In this document: one piece after another, positions 1 to 8,186 of the stretch
Layout of the letters: each line of letters begins with the position of its first letter
Position numbering within the stretch: the stretch's first letter is position 1
Source of the DNA: an uncultured beta proteobacterium
Lineage (GTDB): Bacteria > Pseudomonadota > Gammaproteobacteria > Burkholderiales > Burkholderiaceae
Direction of reading: 5' to 3'
NCBI GenBank assembly: GCA_903871735.1
Contig: CAIQHU010000050.1
Span: 1-36,687 of the forward strand
DNA length: 36,687 nt
Program-made: the position numbers and the translations under genes
The notes under the pieces: generated by a model
Database searches by the model: none
Told to the model about the DNA's origin: nothing
The model's input: the letters and a program-made list of their open reading frames with translations, nothing else

Positions 1-1
1 G

Positions 2-1264
2 GATCTAGAAAGCAGGGAGCGTCTTCGAACCGGTATCTCTACATTACGGGTCGAATTTAATAAAGTACATGGTTTTTTTATTGAGGTAACCCACGGACAA
101 ACCGATAAAGTTCCTCTAGATTATCAACGTCGACAAACACTGAAAAATGCAGAACGATACATCACCCCAGAACTGAAGGCCTTCGAAGACCAAGCTCTAT
201 CTGCAAAAGAGAGAAGCTTTGCACTTGAAAAACAACTCTTTGAGGAACTGGTAGAACAAATCCAAAAGGATGTCCCCGTAATACAAAGTATCGGCCAAGC
301 ACTTGCTCAAATTGATGTCCTTGGGTCTCTTGCTAGTAAGGCAAAAACCTTGAACTGGACCTGCCCAACACTAGTTGAGCAATCCATTCTTCAAATCGAT
401 CAGGGTCGCCACCCTGTTGTCGAATCACAATTAGCCAAGCGCTCCCTGTCTTTCTCCGGAAACGATAGCGAACTAAATCTAAGTCGTAAAATGCTCCTAA
501 TTACCGGACCGAATATGGGTGGTAAATCAACCTATATGCGACAAGTAGCATTAATTACAGTAATGGCCTATATCGGGTCTTTTGTCCCAGCAAAAACTGC
601 AACCCTAGGACCAATAGACCAAATTTTTACCCGAATCGGAGCGTCCGATGACCTTGCTAGTGGCCGGTCTACTTTTATGGTGGAGATGACCGAAGCAGCT
701 AGCATCTTACACCGCGCTACCCCGCATAGTCTGGTTTTGATGGATGAAATCGGGCGTGGTACTTCAACCTTTGATGGCCTAGCACTTGCCTGGTCCATCG
801 CTAAATATCTCTTAGAAATTAACCAAAGCTATACCCTCTTTGCCACCCATTACTTAGAATTAGCTAGCCTACCTAGTCAGTACCCACAATGTATCAATGT
901 CCACTTATCAGCGATCGAACAAGGGAAGAATTTAATCTTTCTGCATCAGGTAAAACCAGGACATGCTAGCCAAAGTTATGGTTTACAAGTAGCTCAGTTA
1001 GCTGGAGTACCGAAAGTTGTTATCCAACAGGCTCGAAAAAAACTCTCTGCACTTGAATCCAATACACCAGCGAATCAAGCGCAAGCAGATCTTTTTTTAT
1101 CAAACCCCATAGCTCAGAATCATTCTTTCCAAGAAAAGGAAATAACTCATTTAGATACCAAAATGGATAGTCCTGCTGAGCAAGCTCTACGAGACATTGA
1201 TTTGGACTCTCTAAGCCCGAAAGAAGCACTCGATACACTTTATCAGCTAAAAAAGCTGCTCTAA
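2..1264 (+). CDS. mutS: DNA mismatch repair protein MutS (3' part, 5' end outside window)
   Basis: MutS binds base mismatches and small loops in DNA and starts mismatch repair with MutL, using its ATPase. The frame is open from base 2, so the gene enters from the left; about 420 C-terminal residues are visible out of roughly 850-900 usual for the family. The visible part begins in the core/clamp region, where the sequence [12 protein letters not shown] is typical. It continues into the ABC-type ATPase with Walker [11 protein letters not shown] (near base 505) and Walker [13 protein letters not shown] (near base 733). The end carries a linker with QADLF followed by the short C-terminal helical segment ([16 protein letters not shown]). 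A TTG at base 350 lies inside the gene and is not its start. The gene converges on the slyD-like gene with a 50-bp gap in which I see no clear terminator. Identification is firm. Confidence 0.97.
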   Translation, partial: DLESRERLRTGISTLRVEFNKVHGFFIEVTHGQTDKVPLDYQRRQTLKNAERYITPELKAFEDQALSAKERSFALEKQLFEELVEQIQKDVPVIQSIGQALAQIDVLGSLASKAKTLNWTCPTLVEQSILQIDQGRHPVVESQLAKRSLSFSGNDSELNLSRKMLLITGPNMGGKSTYMRQVALITVMAYIGSFVPAKTATLGPIDQIFTRIGASDDLASGRSTFMVEMTEAASILHRATPHSLVLMDEIGRGTSTFDGLALAWSIAKYLLEINQSYTLFATHYLELASLPSQYPQCINVHLSAIEQGKNLIFLHQVKPGHASQSYGLQVAQLAGVPKVVIQQARKKLSALESNTPANQAQADLFLSNPIAQNHSFQEKEITHLDTKMDSPAEQALRDIDLDSLSPKEALDTLYQLKKLL

Positions 1265-1314
1265 TTTGCCCCATCAAAAGTGGAACGTATAAAGAATGCG
1301 TAGTTCGTAACGAA

Positions 1315-1920
1315 TTAATGCAAAGTTGGATGATTGGCCGACGCCGAATCTAAATAATCATCCAGGTTTTCGTAATCATCTTCATCGTTGCCAATCATCA
1401 AACCAGTCTGTCCATCAGCACGGCCGTTACTGACCTCCTCATTCGTCGCAGGACGAATGTTGGCTACTTGAATCCAAAAACGCAATGCTAACCCAGCTAG
1501 TGGATGGTTGGCATCTAAAATAACGCGATCTTCAGCCAGATCAGTAATGGTATAAATGTACAGCGTATCGTCTTCATCTTCATCCACCTCTGAAAGCGAT
1601 TGCGGATCATCTGAAACTTCATCAAGTCCGGGAATGCCTTCAAATTGCATACCAATCTCTAAAGGCTCGGGGAACAAATCGCGCGGCTCGATCCGCAGCA
1701 AATCCGCATCATACTCGCCAAATGCGTCTGCTGGCTCTAATTGTAAGCGTGTCTCAAAACCAATCTCTTGCCCCTCTAAAGCTTCTTCAATCTTCGGAAA
1801 TGTGCCTTCATAATCACCATGTAAATAAATCATGGGTTCTGCCGACTCTTCAATTAAATTGTCCTGAGCATCAGTCAAGCGGTATATTAATGAAACAACC
1901 GTATTTTTTTTAACTTTCAT
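1315..1920 (-). CDS. slyD: FKBP-type peptidyl-prolyl isomerase, SlyD-like
   Basis: This is a cytoplasmic FKBP-fold prolyl cis-trans isomerase/chaperone of the SlyD group. The N-terminal FKBP half shows VVSLIYRLTD, then LHGDYEGTFPKIEEALEGQEIG, and the FKBP half resumes at ILDANHPLAGLALRFWIQV, the SlyD/SlpA signature. Between them lies the insert-in-flap region, which here carries an unusually acidic stretch (about residues 98-120, ending VDEDEDDTLY). The metal-binding His-rich tail of E. coli SlyD is absent; the tail is instead acidic (NDEDDYENLDDY). I chose the ATG at 1920 rather than the TTG one codon upstream because MKVKKNT is a normal SlyD start. There is no Shine-Dalgarno sequence, but TAAAAT sits 7 nt before the ATG. 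The gene is divergent from the RoxA-like gene, with only 14 bp between start codons. SlpA is the alternative name in this family. Confidence 0.88.
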   Translation of the reverse strand: MKVKKNTVVSLIYRLTDAQDNLIEESAEPMIYLHGDYEGTFPKIEEALEGQEIGFETRLQLEPADAFGEYDADLLRIEPRDLFPEPLEIGMQFEGIPGLDEVSDDPQSLSEVDEDEDDTLYIYTITDLAEDRVILDANHPLAGLALRFWIQVANIRPATNEEVSNGRADGQTGLMIGNDEDDYENLDDYLDSASANHPTLH

Positions 1921-1934
1921 CAAAGATATTTTAC

Positions 1935-3179
1935 TTGAAACCTACATATACCCCCCCTTCTCCCCCTTTTCCGCTTCCCATTAAGGACCCCTGGCCTTTA
2001 CTTGGCAACATAAGCCCACAAGAGTTTATGAAAGTCTATTGGCAAAAGAAACCCCTCCTAGTGCGTGGGGCTATCCCAGCATTTGAAATCACACCGGATT
2101 TACAAAGCCCGATTTCTGCTCAAGAATTAATCAATTTAGCCAGCGATGAGCTTGTAGAGTCTCGTTGTATTTTGCAGTCACCTTGGCGATTAAAGCAAGG
2201 GCCTCAGACAAAACGATCAATCCCCGCATTATCAAAAAAAAATTGGACCCTACTTGTCCAAGGCCTAGAAGCAAAACACCCCAGCGCAGCTGCTGTTTTA
2301 TCCTGGTTTCGCTTTATTCCTGACTATCGCTTAGATGATTTAATGGTAAGTCTTGCAGGCCCAGGCGGAGGTGTTGGCCCTCATTTAGACTCGTATGACG
2401 TCTTTCTCATACAAATGTCCGGCAGAAGACGCTGGCAAATCCAAACAAATCCATCAAAAGGCTTCATTGAGAACCTGCCACTGAAAATTTTATCGAAATT
2501 TGAACCGCAGGAAGAGTGGATACTTAATCCCGGTGATATGTTGTATTTGCCGCCACAAGTGGCCCATGATGGTGTGGCTTTGGATCCTGGTACTCAAACC
2601 TGGTCAGTGGGCTTTCGGGCTCCTAGTTGGCGTGAACTGTTGCAAGAAACTCTCTGGCGTCTTGCTGATCAACTCGACAATGATATTAGTCTAGAACAGC
2701 TCCTAAGCGATCCCGTTCAAGCTGCAAGTATCAAACCAGCTAGCATTCCAAAACGCGTCCGGGATGAGCTGAAGAACCGTTTTCTTGAGTTACCACTACA
2801 AGGTCAAAGTCTTACAGATCTTTTAGAGTTTACTCTCGGTGAAATTCTGAGTGAACCCAAGCCTCAGATCGTGTTTGAACCGCCTACTCATCCGCTGAGT
2901 GAGGGCGTCTTTCGTAAAACATGTCTTAGCAAAGGCATCACCCTTCTTCCTCAAACTAGACTTCAAATTAGTGGGGATTACCTATTTTGTAATGGTGCCT
3001 TGATGGCCTTTTTAGACAAAAAATCCGACGCCATAGAATCTTGGTTATTCTTTGCTCATCAACGCGGTTTTCAACCTGCGCAGTGCAGACGATTCCTGTC
3101 ATATCCCTCTATGTTCGAGCCAATTTATGAGGCTTATCTTGATGGTTGGCTTCAATTAGGAAAGCCATTGGGCAACTAG
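1935..3179 (+). CDS. JmjC/cupin-type oxygenase, RoxA-like (ribosomal protein L16 arginine hydroxylase family)
   Basis: Members of this Fe(II)/2-oxoglutarate-dependent family include E. coli RoxA (YcfD), which hydroxylates an arginine of ribosomal protein L16. The opening NISPQEFMKVYWQKKPLLVRGA is the family start. The iron site is visible as H150-x-D152 in GGGVGPHLDSYDVF with a distal His at H211 in LPPQVAHDGVALDP. GWxxG-like dimer and winged-helix regions typical of RoxA would fill the C-terminal third. Length (414 residues) is slightly above the 373 of RoxA. The start is a TTG at 1935, since the next in-frame ATG falls inside the conserved opening motif. Its promoter must overlap the start of the divergent slyD-like gene. 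The family is firm; the exact protein substrate is inferred. Confidence 0.85.
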   Translation: MKPTYTPPSPPFPLPIKDPWPLLGNISPQEFMKVYWQKKPLLVRGAIPAFEITPDLQSPISAQELINLASDELVESRCILQSPWRLKQGPQTKRSIPALSKKNWTLLVQGLEAKHPSAAAVLSWFRFIPDYRLDDLMVSLAGPGGGVGPHLDSYDVFLIQMSGRRRWQIQTNPSKGFIENLPLKILSKFEPQEEWILNPGDMLYLPPQVAHDGVALDPGTQTWSVGFRAPSWRELLQETLWRLADQLDNDISLEQLLSDPVQAASIKPASIPKRVRDELKNRFLELPLQGQSLTDLLEFTLGEILSEPKPQIVFEPPTHPLSEGVFRKTCLSKGITLLPQTRLQISGDYLFCNGALMAFLDKKSDAIESWLFFAHQRGFQPAQCRRFLSYPSMFEPIYEAYLDGWLQLGKPLGN

Positions 3180-3233
3180 ATTGTCCTTTGACAAAAAAGG
3201 GCTTAGCGGATACAAGCAGTTATAAATAGTAGA

Positions 3234-3256
3234 TTGACAATTATTTTAGATATAAT
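3234..3256 (+). promoter_or_regulatory. Candidate promoter of the Ala/Pro-rich lipoprotein gene
   Basis: A perfect TTGACA (3234-3239) and a perfect TATAAT (3251-3256) precede the lipoprotein gene, but only 11 bp separate them, which is too short for a normal sigma-70 promoter. The TATAAT alone would place the transcript start near 3263 and give a leader of about 60 nt. Either the -35 is a different weak hexamer near 3228, or the TTGACA is coincidental. The -10 is the more reliable element. Confidence 0.4.
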
Positions 3257-3322
3257 AAGTATTGGACGTAAATCCAACACCTATTCAACAAAAAAATTAA
3301 CAGTCTTTTAAAGGATCCACGC

Positions 3323-3538
3323 ATGAACAAGTCACTATTATTAGCCGCTTTATTAGCATTATCTGTTGCTGCTTGCAGCAAAACTGAAAAGCCTGCTGCT
3401 CCTGCTGCTGCTCCCGCTGCTGCAGAACCTGCTAAAGATAGCGCTGCTGCCGCGCCTGCTGCTGCAGAACCTGCTAAAGACGGCGCCGCTCCTGCTGCTG
3501 CCCCTGCGGCTCCTGCTGCTGAGCCAGCTAAGAAGTAA
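3323..3538 (+). CDS. Small Ala/Pro-rich lipoprotein
   Basis: This encodes a 71-residue protein with a lipoprotein signal peptide: MNKSLLLAALLALSVAAC, with lipobox VAAC and modified Cys at position 18. The mature part of about 53 residues is almost only Ala, Pro, Glu and Lys. It is built from EPAK(D) blocks separated by Ala/Pro runs and ends in EPAKK. A 23-bp direct repeat (3416-3438 and 3458-3480) shows that the body grew by in-frame duplication. The start is well supported by AAGGA at 3311-3315, 7 nt before the ATG, and the gene has its own promoter-like sequence and terminator, so it is a single-gene unit. The low-complexity mature part suggests an extended tether of the outer membrane or periplasm. 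I do not recognise a specific function. The reverse-strand frame over it is a shadow. Confidence 0.85.
   Translation: MNKSLLLAALLALSVAACSKTEKPAAPAAAPAAAEPAKDSAAAAPAAAEPAKDGAAPAAAPAAPAAEPAKK
3416..3480 (+). repeat. 23-bp direct repeat inside the lipoprotein gene
   Basis: Two identical 23-bp copies lie at 3416-3438 and 3458-3480, 42 bp (14 codons) apart and in frame. They encode AAAEPAKD-type blocks. Such repeats can change copy number by slippage without breaking the frame. Confidence 0.9.
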
Positions 3539-3555
3539 TTCATTCAGCTCCCAAG

Positions 3556-3581
3556 GCCGCTCTTTTGAGCGGCTTTTTTTT
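3556..3581 (+). terminator. Rho-independent terminator after the lipoprotein gene
   Basis: A perfect 7-bp stem GCCGCTC/GAGCGGC with loop TTTT (3556-3573) is followed by eight T residues (3574-3581). It lies 17 bp after the lipoprotein stop codon and ends that transcript. Confidence 0.93.
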
Positions 3582-3752
3582 GCATCACCTTCCTAAGTTG
3601 CAAGCGCTTTTTTTGCCAAATTGAAATTTTTACTCCCCTATTTTTCACGTTTTATTTTTATGCATAAAATTACTAAGGCTGATGTTTGATAACTAAGTCC
3701 GACCATCTTCATACCCAAAAATGTACCCAAGTCAACCCATACGGAATGATCA

Positions 3753-4211
3753 ATGAATATACAACATCAATCGGCCACTTCACCCAACTTAAAATTGATT
3801 TATGCTCTTGGCCTAGCTGGCCTTATACCTTTTTTGGTTTCAATTGCAGCACCAATCACAGGACTTTATCCCCAAACAGAATGGTTAGAAATTCGCTTAT
3901 CTTATGGTGCAACCATTCTTAGTTTTGTGGGTGCGATTCACTGGGGAATTGCGATGTCTCAACCAGAAATGTCTGCCAAAGATCGGAATGTCTTTTTTAT
4001 TTGGAGTGTTATACCGGCTCTCATCGGCTGGTATAGTCTTGGCTTAAAACCTGTCGAAGCAAGCACTATACTTGCTCTAGGTTTTATTCTGCATCTTATC
4101 CAAGACTATCGCCTTCAACGAAAAGCTCTTACGCCATCTTGGTACTTCCCACTGCGTATGCTACTAACTATCGTAGCTACTATATGCCTCATCCTTGGAC
4201 TATTTATTTAA
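3753..4211 (+). CDS. DUF3429 family membrane protein
   Basis: The 152-residue protein has several hydrophobic segments: about residues 16-34 (LIYALGLAGLIPFLVSI), 50-66, 82-100, 105-118 and 134-151. The segment GAIHWGIAM is a hallmark of the DUF3429 family of small inner-membrane proteins, whose function is not known. The ATG at 3753 is preceded by GGA at 3742-3744. An upstream gap of 171 bp after the lipoprotein terminator contains no gene that I can see; it should hold this gene's promoter. The gene converges on bamC with a 58-bp gap that has no obvious terminator. Confidence 0.85.
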   Translation: MNIQHQSATSPNLKLIYALGLAGLIPFLVSIAAPITGLYPQTEWLEIRLSYGATILSFVGAIHWGIAMSQPEMSAKDRNVFFIWSVIPALIGWYSLGLKPVEASTILALGFILHLIQDYRLQRKALTPSWYFPLRMLLTIVATICLILGLFI

Positions 4212-4269
4212 CTAAAGGCCCCGCTTCAATACACCCGAAACGCAGCGAACACCTTACAGTCTTAACTAA

Positions 4270-5436
4270 TCAATTAATTTGCTGATCAATACCGCTCAAG
4301 ATCTGCTGACTAATATCGGCTTTAGACACAACTCCGCTATCTTCCAGTATCGTTACTTTAGTAGTGCTTGTATCTGAAGTCTTTACCGACACCCGGTATC
4401 GCTTAGCTTTTTTCATGTCATCATCTTTTGATGATGATTTAAACCAACCAGAAAACCAGCCGTCTTTTTTGGCAACATCAAAATCCTTTGGATTAACAAA
4501 TCGAACAAAAAATATACCCTGAGAACGGTCGCGATCCTCAACCGTAAAATTCGAGCGATCAAGAGCTAAACCAACATCCCGCCAAGAGCGATCAAAGCCT
4601 TGATTGAGCGTTAAAACAACAACACCACCCTCTGTATTTACACGTGTTGCCTTAGACTTGTTATTCGTTGGTTTACCTGCTAGTGAGGTTTTAGCACTTT
4701 CATAGTTAGTCCCTAAATACACCATCATGCGGGCTAACATCTCCGCCTCTAACTCAGGATCATTGGCCCGTGAGGTCCATAATGTAGAATTCTTATCCAC
4801 CCCAACGCCAACTAATTCTTCAACAGAACCTCGGTGAGTAACATAGATCTCGGTTTGACCATTGTCACTTTTCTCAAAGCGGGTTCGAAATTTATCCCGC
4901 TCACCAGTCGAGTACAAACTGTCTAAAGCTTTTCCTAAAAAGTTGCGAATCATGTCCTGGGGAATCTTCGCCCGATTTTCCGCCCAATCAGTTTCCATAA
5001 TCCCAGTATTCGGTGAATCAGTGATCAAAATAAACCCTGTATCTTCCCAAAATGATCGAACCTTAGGATATAACTCATCCCCAGATCGCTGCACCACTAA
5101 CCAACGACGATTACCGTCACGCATAATCCGAATTCCGGCCTGCTCAGGAGTCACTAAATTCTTCGTCGGGGTTTCTTTTATCTTTGAATTCGCAGCACCA
5201 TATTGCGATAAAGTCGCAGCACCATCAGCAACGCTATAACGCTTTTGAGCAGACGGGATTGTCAAATCTGGAGGAATGCTCAAATTCGGGGTTTTCTTTT
5301 CACCTTGCGATTTGTAGTCAATCGATTCACTTGAAAAATTCGTAGTGCATGCGCCTAAGACGAGCACACCAAAAACAACTATGCCAAGCCGCATACCTCT
5401 CAATACTGTTTGATTCAACTGAAATACTTTTTTCAT
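4270..5436 (-). CDS. bamC: Outer membrane assembly lipoprotein BamC
   Basis: BamC (NlpB/DapX) is the lipoprotein of the BAM complex that folds beta-barrel proteins into the outer membrane. The sequence has a signal peptide ending VLVLGAC with lipidated C30, then the unstructured BamD-binding segment (about 31-70, with KTPNLSIPPDLTIP), then two helix-grip domains (about 90-230, beginning RRWLVVQRSGDELYPKVRSFW, and 270-375). Length is 388 residues, close to the family. The ATG at 5436 has AGGAAA 5 nt upstream. It follows dapA by 39 bp, the same dapA-bamC order as in E. coli, and is the last gene of the minus-strand run that starts at sucA. Confidence 0.93.
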   Translation of the reverse strand: MKKVFQLNQTVLRGMRLGIVVFGVLVLGACTTNFSSESIDYKSQGEKKTPNLSIPPDLTIPSAQKRYSVADGAATLSQYGAANSKIKETPTKNLVTPEQAGIRIMRDGNRRWLVVQRSGDELYPKVRSFWEDTGFILITDSPNTGIMETDWAENRAKIPQDMIRNFLGKALDSLYSTGERDKFRTRFEKSDNGQTEIYVTHRGSVEELVGVGVDKNSTLWTSRANDPELEAEMLARMMVYLGTNYESAKTSLAGKPTNNKSKATRVNTEGGVVVLTLNQGFDRSWRDVGLALDRSNFTVEDRDRSQGIFFVRFVNPKDFDVAKKDGWFSGWFKSSSKDDDMKKAKRYRVSVKTSDTSTTKVTILEDSGVVSKADISQQILSGIDQQIN

Positions 5437-5475
5437 AATTTCCTATTCAGAGCCGCTATTACTTCACCACAATGA

Positions 5476-6396
5476 TTACTTCACAAAACCTAATTTTGCT
5501 AAGTTTTTAACCAGTGTAGCTTGGATTGATTGAGACAATGGCGTCAAAGGTAAACGAATCCCCGGGGCAATCATCCCCATTTCATGCAAAGCCCATTTAA
5601 CCGGAATGGGATTTGGCTCAATAAACATTAATTGATGCAATGATAGTAATTGAAATTGAATCTCTCTGGCAGTCTCTAATTGCCCTAAAACTGCCGCCTC
5701 ACACAACTTGGACATTAAATTTGGTGCCACATTAGCTGTTACTGAAATATTACCGTGACCACCCATCAACATCAAAAAGATCGCTGTCAAGTCATCGCCT
5801 GAAAATACCGCAAAGTTGCTACTGCCCTGAGCCTTCAGTCCGGCTAATAAAACCGAAGCCCGCTCCAAATTACCCGTAGCATCTTTTAAACCAATGATCC
5901 CGGGTACTTTTGCCAAACGTAAAATCGTATCATTGCTCATGTCCGCAACAGTGCGCCCTGGGACGTTATATAAGATGATCGGCAAATCAACTTCCTGAGC
6001 TATCTTTTGAAAGTGTAAAAACATTCCTTCTTGTGTAGGCTTATTGTAATAAGGCACCACTTGTAAACTAGCGTTTGCTCCAACTTGTTTTGCGTATGCG
6101 GTTAATTCAATGGCCTCCAAAGTGGAATTGCCACCTGTCCCAGCAATCACAGGAATCCGCCCCTTGACATGCTCTACAGCCACCCGAATTAATTCGCAAT
6201 GCTCTTCAAAATTGACGGTTGGGGACTCTCCAGAAGTACCTACAATCACTATACCGTGCGTACCCTGTTCAATATGCCAGTCACATAAACGCTGAAGGCT
6301 CACAAAATCTATTCTACCGTCGTCAAACATGGGGGTGACAATCGCGACAATACTGCCAAGAATTGGTAGTTGAGGATAAGTTGTTTTGATGTTCAT
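5476..6396 (-). CDS. dapA: 4-hydroxy-tetrahydrodipicolinate synthase
   Basis: DapA condenses pyruvate with aspartate semialdehyde, the first step committed to diaminopimelate and lysine. The TIM-barrel protein shows GTSGES (53-58), VVPYYNKPTQEG (113-124), the catalytic Tyr143 in ILYNVPGRT, and the Schiff-base Lys171 in IIGLKDATGN. I use the ATG at 6396, giving 306 residues (MNIKTTYPQLPILGSIV); a TTG six codons upstream would overlap the methyltransferase gene. With this start, dapA begins one base after the methyltransferase stop codon, so the two are probably translationally coupled; no strong Shine-Dalgarno sequence is visible. bamC follows. Confidence 0.95.
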   Translation of the reverse strand: MNIKTTYPQLPILGSIVAIVTPMFDDGRIDFVSLQRLCDWHIEQGTHGIVIVGTSGESPTVNFEEHCELIRVAVEHVKGRIPVIAGTGGNSTLEAIELTAYAKQVGANASLQVVPYYNKPTQEGMFLHFQKIAQEVDLPIILYNVPGRTVADMSNDTILRLAKVPGIIGLKDATGNLERASVLLAGLKAQGSSNFAVFSGDDLTAIFLMLMGGHGNISVTANVAPNLMSKLCEAAVLGQLETAREIQFQLLSLHQLMFIEPNPIPVKWALHEMGMIAPGIRLPLTPLSQSIQATLVKNLAKLGFVK

Positions 6397-6397
6397 A

Positions 6398-6991
6398 TCA
6401 TAATTGTAGCCCAATGCTATTGTGCTTTACAGCACAAATACGTTGAACAATTGCTGGTTTAGGTAATTCTACTCGGCCCTGCTCAAAAGATACTACTGAA
6501 AAATCTTCCTGATTAAGAACTAAATCTAGTAACTCGTTTTCTCTTAATAAAAAATCCGGATTCGAGGGCTTACCAAACTGGGCATTACCATCTGCGAATG
6601 TTTCATAAATAAAAACTCCCTGATGTTGAAGTAATTGTAGCCAATTTACCAAAAAAGGTCGGTACAAATAGTTCGTAATAATTACACCTGAAAACTGTTC
6701 TCTTTGCAATTGGCTGGGAAATTCTGCTAACTCTAAGTCTAGAACTTCGAAGGTGTTTTGCCCTTGACGAGTCAGTAAGCCATTTGTCATGGGGGTGGCT
6801 AACCGATTTTCTAGAGTCAAAATGGCCTGCGGATTGTTGTCAACGCCATAGACCAAATACCCAGCCTCGATCAACGCCAGGGCGTGGCGTCCAACTCCAC
6901 AAGCAACATCTAAAACCCGCCCCTCCCGAGGGATTAATGGCATAAAACGCCGCACCCAGGTAGACGAGTCGGTATCACTATGAGTAATCAA
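6398..6991 (-). CDS. Class I SAM-dependent methyltransferase, small, substrate unknown
   Basis: The sequence has the Rossmann-type motif I VLDVACGVGRHALAL followed by motif II VYGVDNNPQA and a later acidic/TNYLYRP strand, which mark a class I SAM methyltransferase. The substrate cannot be told. The start is uncertain. A TTG at 6991 has GAGG 9 nt upstream and gives 197 residues beginning close to SSTWVRRF, which resembles the N-terminus of related short proteins. An ATG at 7012 is an alternative with a poorer upstream site. Either choice overlaps the end of trpS (stop at 6978). The gene sits between trpS and dapA on the same strand and abuts dapA, so co-expression is likely. No functional link to either is evident. 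Confidence 0.75.
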   Translation of the reverse strand: MITHSDTDSSTWVRRFMPLIPREGRVLDVACGVGRHALALIEAGYLVYGVDNNPQAILTLENRLATPMTNGLLTRQGQNTFEVLDLELAEFPSQLQREQFSGVIITNYLYRPFLVNWLQLLQHQGVFIYETFADGNAQFGKPSNPDFLLRENELLDLVLNQEDFSVVSFEQGRVELPKPAIVQRICAVKHNSIGLQL

Positions 6992-8180
6992 GCCCCATCG
7001 CCTCACGCACATCACGCATCGTTTCTTGAGCAGTTTTTCGCGCCTTATCACAGCCATCAGCAATTAAAGCTCGCAGCAAACTCGGATCATCTAAATACTG
7101 TTGAGCACGCTCTAACATCGGTTGCTGCTCTTTTAAAATCGCTTGAATAACCGGCTCTTTGCATTCAAGGCATCCAATACCCGCCGATGTACATCCAGAT
7201 TGAACCCACTGCTTAGTTTCCTCATCGGAATACACCTCATGAAATTGCCAAACTGGGCAATGAACTGGATTACCAGGGTCAGTCTTGCGCACCCTTGCAG
7301 GATCTGTTGGCATAGTTCGCACTTTTTTAGTAATTGACTCAGCACCTTCCCGCAACGCAATCGTATTTTGATAAGACTTTGACATTTTTTGTCCATCTAA
7401 ACCAGGCAACTTAGACGCTGTGGTGAGTAAAGCTTGAGGCTCTACTAAGATAATCTTCCTAGCACCTTCTAAATAACCAAACAAGCGCTCGCGATCACCC
7501 ATCGATAAACTCTGTGCTTCATGCAGTAAAGCTTGCGCTTGCTCAAGGGCCTGGGTATCACCTCGCTCTTGATAAGCCGTTCTTGCCTCTAAATACAACT
7601 TCGTTCTCTTGCCACCTAATTTTTTGGCTGCAGCTAAAGCCTTTTCTTCAAAACCAGCTTCACGACCATATAAATAGTTAAAGCGTCTGGCAACCTCTCT
7701 AGTCATCTCGACATGGGGTACTTGATCCTCACCAACCGGCACATGTTCAGCCCGATAAATCAAAATATCTGCGGCTTGTAATAATGGATATCCTAAAAAG
7801 CCATATGTCTGAATATCCCGATCACGTAATTTTTCTAATTGATCTTTATAAGTCGGTACCCGCTCTAGCCACCCTAAAGGAGTGCCCATCGATAACAAAA
7901 GAAATAACTCAGCATGCTCTGGCACCTTACTTTGAATAAATAAAGTCGCTTGTGAAGGATCAACGCCTGCGGCTAACCAATCAATCACCATCTCCCAAAT
8001 CGACGCTTCAATCATCTCTGGAGTCTCATAGTGCGTCGTCAAAGCATGCCAATCAGCTATAAAGAAATACGATGGATACTCCGATTGCAAACGAATCCAA
8101 TTTTTCAGAACACCATGATAGTGACCTAAATGAAGAGCCCCTGTTGGGCGCATACCAGAGATAACGCGTTCAGAAAACAT
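6978..8180 (-). CDS. trpS: Tryptophanyl-tRNA synthetase
   Basis: TrpS charges tRNA-Trp. Class I signatures are present: HLGH (17-20) in GALHLGHYHG and KMSKS (265-269) in LDGQKMSKSYQN. At 400 residues it is longer than the 334 of E. coli because of an extra segment at about 178-240 (rich in Ala, Glu and Gln) between the catalytic core and KMSKS, plus a small Cys-containing region (CTSAGIGCLECK); this long form is common in betaproteobacteria. The stop of the PHP-domain gene lies 6 bp upstream, so the genes are coupled. The downstream methyltransferase gene overlaps its end. Confidence 0.95.
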   Translation of the reverse strand: MFSERVISGMRPTGALHLGHYHGVLKNWIRLQSEYPSYFFIADWHALTTHYETPEMIEASIWEMVIDWLAAGVDPSQATLFIQSKVPEHAELFLLLSMGTPLGWLERVPTYKDQLEKLRDRDIQTYGFLGYPLLQAADILIYRAEHVPVGEDQVPHVEMTREVARRFNYLYGREAGFEEKALAAAKKLGGKRTKLYLEARTAYQERGDTQALEQAQALLHEAQSLSMGDRERLFGYLEGARKIILVEPQALLTTASKLPGLDGQKMSKSYQNTIALREGAESITKKVRTMPTDPARVRKTDPGNPVHCPVWQFHEVYSDEETKQWVQSGCTSAGIGCLECKEPVIQAILKEQQPMLERAQQYLDDPSLLRALIADGCDKARKTAQETMRDVREAMGLDYS

Positions 8181-8186
8181 ATACTT

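Noticed and set aside
3181..3194. Hairpin TTGTC-CTTT-GACAA just after the RoxA-like gene as a terminator
   Set aside because: Only a 5-bp AT-rich stem, followed by A residues rather than T on the plus strand.
3241..3543. Reverse-strand frame with Ala-rich repeats over the small lipoprotein gene
   Set aside because: It is the complement of the repeat-rich gene; it has no ribosome binding site, and the plus-strand gene has a signal peptide, ribosome binding site and terminator.
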